From: an uncultured Alphaproteobacteria bacterium
GTDB taxonomy: Bacteria > Pseudomonadota > Alphaproteobacteria > Rs-D84
Assembly (NCBI GenBank): GCA_934276735.1
Contig: CAKQTG010000001.1
Span: 310,001 to 374,000, forward strand
DNA: 64,000 nt
Direction of reading: 5' to 3'
Made by a program: the position numbers and the translations under genes. Under the pieces are notes generated by a model. The model was not told where the DNA came from. It saw nothing but the letters and a program-made list of their open reading frames with translations, and ran no database searches. This document shows positions 58,697 to 64,000 of this stretch, piece by piece; position 1 is the stretch's first letter, and the number at the start of each line of letters is the position of its first letter.

Positions 58697-59095
58697 GAGT
58701 GCAGGGTCAACGATTTTGCGCATGCGTGCCTTTTAAACCACTACCCCGGCCGCCTGGGGCGGCCACCCCTTCGCCAGCGAAGGGGAATTTTCATGCCATA
58801 GGGCACTCACCCCTTGTCATTGCGAGCATAGCGCGGCAATCCACAGAAAGACCACCCCGTCCTGGCGGACACCCCTCCACGCAATCACCCACAAAATCTA
58901 GCGATTTTGCGGGGCTCGATGGAGGGGAACTTAGTCCGCAACAGAAAGAACAAGTGCGCCATTGGCGCACGTCATTGCTCTCTGCTCTCTACACTCTGCT
59001 CTCTAAAATAGACGACATCCCGACGCGTTGCGTCACCCCGGCTCTCCAGAGGGGGAACTTTACTAAGTCACTCTATCACTAAATCACCATATCAC
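58697..59095. repeat. Non-coding repeat block
   Basis: There is no credible gene. It has AGAGTGCAGGGTCAACG, a CCCCTTCGCCAGCGAAGGGG palindrome, repeat copy B (58848-58942), TGCTCTC words (58973-59003) and TCACTCTATCACT words (59063-59097). A 159-residue plus-strand frame across it consists of these repeats and is rejected. Confidence 0.7.
58848..58942 (+). repeat. Interspersed palindromic repeat, copy B
   Basis: Begins GACCACCCCGTCCTGGCGG and ends GGGGAACTTAGTCCGCA like copy A. The core hairpin CCCACAAAATC (58888-58898) with GATTTTGCGGG (58903-58913) is inverted relative to the ends when compared with copy A. Confidence 0.75.
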
Positions 59096-59671
59096 TTAGA
59101 ACAGTGATATCAGGCAGATGCCCAGGCCGGCGGCGATAATTGCGCCCAGTGTCAATGGCCAGAAATACTTTTTTACAATTGCGTTTGCGCGTTCTTGGAA
59201 TTGCCACAACAGGTAACCCACAATTGCAAAACGCGCCGTGCGGAATATTGCCGACACGCCTAAAAATAACCATATTGGAAATCCAATAAAGCCCAGCCAG
59301 ATTGCCAATAACTTATACGGTATCGGTGTTACCGCCGTCAGGACAATTATCAGCACCCCATATTTTGTGAACATTGGGCGGACGGTGGATTCAATCAATT
59401 CGGGGTCTGAAAATGTTGTTATCAGCCACATCCCGACCGAGTCATACAGCCACGCGCCAATCATATACGCAATCGCACCGCCGACAACTGACCCCAATGC
59501 CGCCGCCGTCACGATTGGTACGGCGCGTCGCTTGTTCGCGATGATGGGCGGGGTCATAAACACCTCGGGTGGGACGAATAAAAATATAGACTCGCATATT
59601 GTCAGAATAAACACGACCCACGAATACATGGGGCGTTCAGATTGCTTTAATACAAAATCGACCAATTTCAT
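59096..59671 (-). CDS. YqaA-type (DedA/VTT-like) membrane protein
   Basis: The product has 191 residues with about five hydrophobic segments. The pattern ESIFLFVPPEVFMTPP, a Gly-rich helix (GSVVGGAIAYMIG) and the re-entrant region LTAVTPIPYKLLAIWLGF fit YqaA proteins of the DedA/SNARE-associated group, which act as lipid scramblases or in membrane homeostasis. GGGATGG precedes the start. Function in this organism is unproven. Confidence 0.85.
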   Translation of the reverse strand: MKLVDFVLKQSERPMYSWVVFILTICESIFLFVPPEVFMTPPIIANKRRAVPIVTAAALGSVVGGAIAYMIGAWLYDSVGMWLITTFSDPELIESTVRPMFTKYGVLIIVLTAVTPIPYKLLAIWLGFIGFPIWLFLGVSAIFRTARFAIVGYLLWQFQERANAIVKKYFWPLTLGAIIAAGLGICLISLF

Positions 59672-59761
59672 GATGATACCATCCCACAGGTAAAAATTTT
59701 TCTTGATTATAGCGGAATTTCTACTAATTTACAATATGAGATATCAAATACAGGGGTAATT

Positions 59762-60124
59762 ATGCCAAAAAAGCAGGCCACAAATAATTCAAATCGTGCG
59801 TCGCGCGTCGCGTCCAAGGTACAAACGTTGGTCGCAGAAATCCTGCGCGATAATTACAGCGATGATAAAATCATATCTGGGGTGTCGCTGGTCGGGGCGG
59901 TTGCGCATGGTGGGTTACAGTTTGTGCGTCTGTTTTATTATTCGCGTAATTCTGATGTGGCGGCGGTGCAAAAGCGTATGGACGAAATCACACGTAGGGT
60001 GCGATATGAACTGGCCGCGCGCATGGACCAGAAATACGTTCCTGATATAAAATTTGAATATGATGATACGCTGGAACGCGCGGCGCGGATTGACGCGTTG
60101 CTGGATAATTTAGAATTGGAGTAA
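59762..60124 (+). CDS. rbfA: Ribosome-binding factor A
   Basis: RbfA helps mature the 30S subunit by binding near the 16S 5' helix. The product has 120 residues with a KH-type fold: VASKVQTLVAEILRDN, GVSLVGAVAHGGLQFVRLFY and KYVPDIKFEYDDTLERAARID. The last block is the family signature (PxLxFxxDxS-like). It is usually next to infB or truB; here it leads rbfA-GNAT-lepA, a small translation-related run. Confidence 0.92.
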   Translation: MPKKQATNNSNRASRVASKVQTLVAEILRDNYSDDKIISGVSLVGAVAHGGLQFVRLFYYSRNSDVAAVQKRMDEITRRVRYELAARMDQKYVPDIKFEYDDTLERAARIDALLDNLELE

Positions 60125-60129
60125 GTAAA

Positions 60130-60561
60130 ATGGCCGGATTACGACAGGTTTTTCAAGTTCCCGACGCATTATTGCGTGATTGCTATTACATTGTGAATCA
60201 AATTCGCCCGGACGAGGCGGTGAATTTATATTACAGCCTGGCCCAGGAGGTAGAGAAGGCGGGTCATACGATGTTCGTGTTTGACGGTGCGCATGCCCCG
60301 ATGGGATTTATCAAAGGGCACAAGGTTTCGGGCAAAAATCATATGCATGTGGACTATCTGTTTGTGGACGGAATATATCGTCGCAGCGGCGTTGGCACGG
60401 TCTTGATACAGGCATACGAGGATTTTTGTCGTAAAAACAATTTCGATTTGATTCAGTTGTATTCGGCCCCGACGGTCCAGGCCAAGAGCTTTTATGCCAA
60501 GCATGGTTTTGAGTTGGTTGGGCATAATATGCTGATGCAAAAAACATTGAAAAACCGCTAA
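60130..60561 (+). CDS. GNAT family N-acetyltransferase
   Basis: The product has 143 residues. Acetyl-CoA motif A is VDYLFVDGIYRRSGVGTVLI (R-x-x-G-x-G form), and the C-terminal SAPTVQAKSFYAKHGFELVG is the second half of the fold. The substrate cannot be read from sequence. It starts 5 bp after rbfA (GGAG in the rbfA end) and precedes lepA by 70 bp, so a translation-linked substrate such as a ribosomal protein is possible but only by context. Confidence 0.88.
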   Translation: MAGLRQVFQVPDALLRDCYYIVNQIRPDEAVNLYYSLAQEVEKAGHTMFVFDGAHAPMGFIKGHKVSGKNHMHVDYLFVDGIYRRSGVGTVLIQAYEDFCRKNNFDLIQLYSAPTVQAKSFYAKHGFELVGHNMLMQKTLKNR

Positions 60562-60631
60562 GAAACAGGTTGCATGTTCGAATATACTGGTGTATCATTG
60601 CCGCGAGTGGACCAGGTAAAGGCATTCGCGA

Positions 60632-62428
60632 ATGAGCCAAAAGAACATCAGAAACTTTGCAATTGTTGCCCATATTGATCACGGTAAATCGACGTTGTCG
60701 GACCGGTTGATTGAATATACCGGTGGCCTGCAATCGCGCGAGATGAAGGCCCAAGTCCTGGATTCTATGGATATTGAACGCGAACGTGGCATTACGATAA
60801 AGGCCCAGACGGTGCGTCTGAATTACCGCGCACACGATGGGCAAACATATCAACTGAATTTAATGGATACGCCGGGACACGTGGACTTTTCTTACGAGGT
60901 GTCGCGCAGTCTGGCCGCATGCGAGGGGGCGTTGGTTCTGGTTGACGCAACCCAGGGTGTCCAGGCGCAAACGCTGGCAAATGCATATTTAGCGTTGGAT
61001 AATGATTTGGAAATGTTGCCGGTGCTGAACAAGATTGATTTACCGTCCAGCGATGTTGCGGCGACGCGTGAACAAATTGCCGATGTTATTGGGCTGGACG
61101 CCGCGAACGCGATGTGTGTATCGGGCAAAACGGGGGCGGGCGTGCCCGAATTATTGGAAGAAATCGTTCATAAATTACCTGCGCCACATGGTGATGAAAA
61201 TGCGCCGACGCGCGCGCTGTTGGTGGATTCGTGGTATGATTCTTATTTGGGCGTGGTGATTTTGGTGCGTGTGGTTGATGGGAAATTATCACGCGGGCAA
61301 AAGATAAAATTCTTGGCCACGGGGGCAGAATATACGGTTGAAAAAATCGGATACTTTACACCCAAGATGGTTGACGCGGCCGCGCTGGATACCGGCGAAA
61401 TCGGATTTATTATTACCGGGATGAAGACAATTCACGATTGTCGCGTGGGCGATACGATTGTCGATGCGAAATCGGCCGATGTGGCCGACGCGTTGCCGGG
61501 GTTCAAGCCATCGGTGCCGGTGGTATTTTCGTCGTTCTTTCCGGTATCTGCTGATGACTATCCTAATTTGCGCGACAGTGCGGAAAAGTTGGCGTTAAAT
61601 GATGCGTCATTTATGTTCACAACGGAAAAGTCGTCTGCGCTGGGGTTTGGGTTGCGCTGTGGATTCTTGGGACTGTTGCATATGGAAATTATCAGCGAAC
61701 GCCTGGCGCGTGAATTTAATCTGACGCTGATAAACACGGTGCCCAGTGTGTTATACAAGGTGCATTTGCGTGACGGCACGACGATTGATTTGGAAAATCC
61801 GGCGGATATGCCTGAATTGACCAAGATTGAATCCATCGAAGAACCATGGGTGCGCGCAACGATTATGATGCCTGATAAATACATGGGCGGAATTATGTCC
61901 CTGTGTTCAGAGCGGCGCGGAATCCAGGAAAATATTTCCTATGTCGGGAATCGTGCGGTTCTGGTATATCAATTACCGCTGGCGGAAATCGTGTTTGATT
62001 TCTATGATCGGGTGAAATCTATATCGTCGGGGTATGCGTCGTTTGACTATGTCGTGAACGGATACCAGCTGTCTGATTTGGTCAAGGTATCGATTCTGGT
62101 CAATGATGAAAATGTAGAGCCGCTGTCGTTTATGTGCCATCGCAGTTTCGCGGAAAAGCGTGGTCGCCAGATTGTTGAAAAACTGAAAGATTTAATTCCG
62201 CGTCACCAGTTCAAGATACCACTGCAGGCGGCAATCGGTGGCAAAATTATTGCGCGTGAAACAATCGCCGCGTATCGCAAGGATGTTACGGCGAAATGTT
62301 ATGGCGGGGATATCACCCGTAAACGCAAACTGTTAGAGAAGCAGAAGGAGGGAAAAAAGCGTATGCGGACATTCGGTAATGTCGAAATCCCGCAGAGCGC
62401 ATTTATCAATGCACTGAAAGTGTCATAG
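60632..62428 (+). CDS. lepA: Elongation factor 4 (LepA)
   Basis: LepA is a ribosome-associated GTPase involved in 30S biogenesis and back-translocation. The product has 598 residues, full length. G motifs are AHIDHGKST, the switch I block RERGITIKAQ, DTPGHVDF and NKIDLPSSD. The LepA-specific C-terminal domain is present (GGKIIARETIAAYRKDVTAKCYGGD and the final KRMRTFGNVEIPQSAF). The Shine-Dalgarno is weak (AAAGG, 9 bp). Confidence 0.97.
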   Translation: MSQKNIRNFAIVAHIDHGKSTLSDRLIEYTGGLQSREMKAQVLDSMDIERERGITIKAQTVRLNYRAHDGQTYQLNLMDTPGHVDFSYEVSRSLAACEGALVLVDATQGVQAQTLANAYLALDNDLEMLPVLNKIDLPSSDVAATREQIADVIGLDAANAMCVSGKTGAGVPELLEEIVHKLPAPHGDENAPTRALLVDSWYDSYLGVVILVRVVDGKLSRGQKIKFLATGAEYTVEKIGYFTPKMVDAAALDTGEIGFIITGMKTIHDCRVGDTIVDAKSADVADALPGFKPSVPVVFSSFFPVSADDYPNLRDSAEKLALNDASFMFTTEKSSALGFGLRCGFLGLLHMEIISERLAREFNLTLINTVPSVLYKVHLRDGTTIDLENPADMPELTKIESIEEPWVRATIMMPDKYMGGIMSLCSERRGIQENISYVGNRAVLVYQLPLAEIVFDFYDRVKSISSGYASFDYVVNGYQLSDLVKVSILVNDENVEPLSFMCHRSFAEKRGRQIVEKLKDLIPRHQFKIPLQAAIGGKIIARETIAAYRKDVTAKCYGGDITRKRKLLEKQKEGKKRMRTFGNVEIPQSAFINALKVS

Positions 62429-62449
62429 CATAGTAAAGGAGTGTTTTAA

Positions 62450-62797
62450 ATGCTGATTGATAAATTGACCTATTACCTGGTAACAAGCAAAGACGCGCGC
62501 GTCGCAGATAAATATATCTATGAACGTATCAAGGATAAAGAGCAAGAAAGTATTCAACGGGCAGAATTGGCATACAAAAATATGATGCGTGGCACCCCGG
62601 AATGCCATTGTATTGGTTTTGATGCGTCTGGGATGAAGGAACGCTGCCAACACTACAAGGATAACAGACCGTGTGATAATTCCAAGTGTGCGCTGTATGG
62701 CGACAATATGGAATATTATGAGGCGCGTCAAAAAATGGCATGCTATGCTGCATTGCGTCGTGACTTCTGGAAAACGGGCAAGAAACACCAAAAATAA
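62450..62797 (+). CDS. Cys-motif array protein 1, unknown
   Basis: The product has 115 residues, no signal peptide. It starts MLIDKLTYYLVTSKDARVADK, then a charged helix, and has the Cys cluster CHCIG, RCQHYKDNRPC and SKCALYGDNMEYYEARQK, ending in a Trp (DFWKTG). The C-x(n)-C-x4-C-x-Y layout recurs in the next two genes. Possible metal site; no family recognised. AAAGGAG precedes the start, 21 bp after lepA stop, so it may be cotranscribed with lepA. Confidence 0.75.
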   Translation: MLIDKLTYYLVTSKDARVADKYIYERIKDKEQESIQRAELAYKNMMRGTPECHCIGFDASGMKERCQHYKDNRPCDNSKCALYGDNMEYYEARQKMACYAALRRDFWKTGKKHQK

Positions 62798-62826
62798 AAA
62801 GTCGGATTAAAACGCGGGGGATTGAA

Positions 62827-63606
62827 ATGTTGTTCAAAACGATAAAATATTACCTGGCAACAAATGCAGAAATGCGTGCGGCGGATCGTGCGGCGTTTCG
62901 CGCATTGTGGAATGATATGCAGAAAAAACGCATAAAACTGGAAGAGGTCAAGACCGAATTGTCGCATCGCGGTGGATGTGTGCATCGCTATTTGAAAAAG
63001 CCCGGTGGAATTTGGAGTGAAATATTGCCTGGCAAAATTGTAGAGAAGCATTGTGAGAGGTTTTGGATTTTTTCTTATAATGACGGATGTTTGGAAAAAA
63101 CATGTATGTATTACCCCGAGTATGTAAAGTATCGCGATGTGTATCGTGAGTATGCCAAGGCCAAGGAAGATGTAAAAGCATTTTGGGAAGATAGAAAGGT
63201 ATCACGTATCGAGGTCGCCAAGTATCCAAACAGTCCTGCAGCCCAGACAGCAATAGATACCCTGGACGCCCAATGTGCGGATTTGTATCGCGAACTTGAA
63301 CAGGCCCGGCAGGCAATAACTTGTTATGAATTCGCTACGCCAGAGTGGGTGCTCCCACGGAAAAACGGCTGTTTTGTAGATGTGTCGTATAGTTCTAAAT
63401 CATTTGACACCAGTGATGATTACCCGGGAATGATATGGTCACGAATGGAACACTGTCCGGAATTTAGTGTGCCATGCACACGCGTCGATTGTTATTACAG
63501 GGCGCGAAATCAACACTATGCCAATGTTCGGGCGCAATACAGAAAGGCGTGCGAGGCATACAGATTGATGACGGAACGCGAGTGGAAACCATTAAATGAA
63601 CGCTAA
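62827..63606 (+). CDS. Cys-motif array protein 2, unknown
   Basis: The product has 259 residues. The N terminus MLFKTIKYYLATNAEMRAADR matches proteins 1 and 3. The Cys motif occurs twice: KHCERFWIFSYNDGC then KTCMYYPEYVKY (~75-100), and EHCPEFSVPCTRVDCYYRAR (~218-237). Each is followed by a helix with Tyr/Arg and an FW or EW. A coiled stretch (~125-165) lies between. So this looks like a duplicated version of protein 1. No enzyme motif. RBS GGGGG. Confidence 0.78.
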   Translation: MLFKTIKYYLATNAEMRAADRAAFRALWNDMQKKRIKLEEVKTELSHRGGCVHRYLKKPGGIWSEILPGKIVEKHCERFWIFSYNDGCLEKTCMYYPEYVKYRDVYREYAKAKEDVKAFWEDRKVSRIEVAKYPNSPAAQTAIDTLDAQCADLYRELEQARQAITCYEFATPEWVLPRKNGCFVDVSYSSKSFDTSDDYPGMIWSRMEHCPEFSVPCTRVDCYYRARNQHYANVRAQYRKACEAYRLMTEREWKPLNER

Positions 63607-63622
63607 GTTCAAGGGGGCGAAA

Positions 63623-64000
63623 ATGATGTTGAAAAGAATTAAATATTATTTGAATACGGATGCCACACAGCGTGCGCAAGATAGGGCGGATTTTAAACAG
63701 TTGGTCCATGATGCCAAGGAAAAAGAGGCGCGTGTAAAGGATATGGAACATGCGCTGGTATGCAGTGGCGAGCATATTGGGGCGACACGCGGAATATTTG
63801 ATGATTTACTGGATAATACAGATACGCGTTGCGCGGCGTTCCAGCCAGAAATACAGGGGCCGTGCATGGATAAAGAATGTCCGTATCTGGGTGAAAATCA
63901 TAAATATTTTGACGCGTTTCGTGCGTATGGGACGGCCCTGGTCAGGGAAAAGGAATTCTGGCCAGAGCGTTGTGCGTTGCGTATTGCCCAGGCGGCGCGT
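63623..64000 (+). CDS. Cys-motif array protein 3, 5' part only
   Basis: An open frame of 126 codons runs off the window edge. It starts MMLKRIKYYLNTDATQRAQDR after AAGGGGG. The Cys motif is TRCAAFQPEIQGPC then KECPYLGENHKYFDAFRAYG, followed by EKEFWPE. It aligns with proteins 1 and 2 throughout the visible part. The full length and any second motif are outside the window. Confidence 0.78.
   Translation, partial: MMLKRIKYYLNTDATQRAQDRADFKQLVHDAKEKEARVKDMEHALVCSGEHIGATRGIFDDLLDNTDTRCAAFQPEIQGPCMDKECPYLGENHKYFDAFRAYGTALVREKEFWPERCALRIAQAAR

Noticed and set aside
58603..59082. Plus-strand 159-residue frame after the stalk cluster
   Set aside because: Made of the interspersed repeats; starts inside the last stalk gene.

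Overview
This window appears to be chromosome from a Gram-negative, probably host- or gut-associated alphaproteobacterium with a compact genome. The evidence is a Tol-Pal system, lipoproteins and outer-membrane beta-barrels, a GatCAB amidotransferase, MiaB, EF-P, a TcpQ/secretin pair of the type IVb pilus kind, and pilins with the SMIEMLGVLAI-type N terminus. The taxon is inferred from gene content, with no marker-gene search behind it. Base composition and codon use look even by eye, and I see no integrase, transposase, prophage or CRISPR array.

Layout. 1-1.1 kb: end of a LysM/LytM cell-division factor, tRNA-Lys and two hairpin-rich RNA modules. 1.2-6.5 kb: an outer-membrane barrel, an oleate hydratase, a small membrane protein, a lipoprotein and a compact autotransporter-like protein. 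6.5-11.9 kb: miaB, gatB, gatA and gatC on the minus strand, with tRNA-Phe on the plus strand between gatA and gatB, then ruvX. 12-16.6 kb: minus-strand PerM-type permease, a membrane protein, sufC, sufB and a small membrane protein. 16.7-19.3 kb: TcpQ-domain protein and secretin. 19.3-23.6 kb: two divergent Cys-rich surface-type genes inside a large inverted repeat, bordered by interspersed palindromic repeats. 23.6-29.2 kb: rpsT, plsY, an unknown membrane protein, dprA, dnaA and a third member of the Cys-rich family. 29.3-41.6 kb: housekeeping genes (parE, dnaJ, pgsA, a short uvrC, a pilin-like gene, an RluA-type synthase, an AsmA protein, cdaA, dnaN, ppa, efp). 41.8-50.9 kb: M16 peptidase, fba, lipoprotein, VirB2-like protein, lone RHH protein, tolB, nuclease, plsC, a DUF218 protein, ftsX, ftsE and pal. 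51-58.7 kb: outer-membrane barrel followed by five consecutive secreted stalk-like proteins (collagen-like, coiled-coil and phage-tail-fibre-like repeats). 59-62.4 kb: YqaA-type protein, rbfA, GNAT, lepA. 62.4-64 kb: three tandem paralogues of a small Cys-motif family, the last cut by the window edge.

Where to look first. (1) The five-gene stalk cluster at 51.8-58.7 kb has a shared N-terminal motif, a shared C-terminal Trp motif and a 322-bp direct repeat that would join two genes in frame. (2) The Cys-rich family at 20.0-23.2 and 28.3-29.2 kb has variable N-terminal regions attached to one nearly invariant C-terminal membrane module; two members form a 3.8-kb inverted repeat. (3) The Cys-motif paralogue array at the right edge. 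(4) The structured trailer of tRNA-Lys.

Promoters are of one kind: a TTGnnn box, a 16-18-bp spacer, and TATAAT or TAAAAT, often with an extended TGn. Positions and motifs were read by eye. Percent identities are counts from visual comparison. No database search was run.
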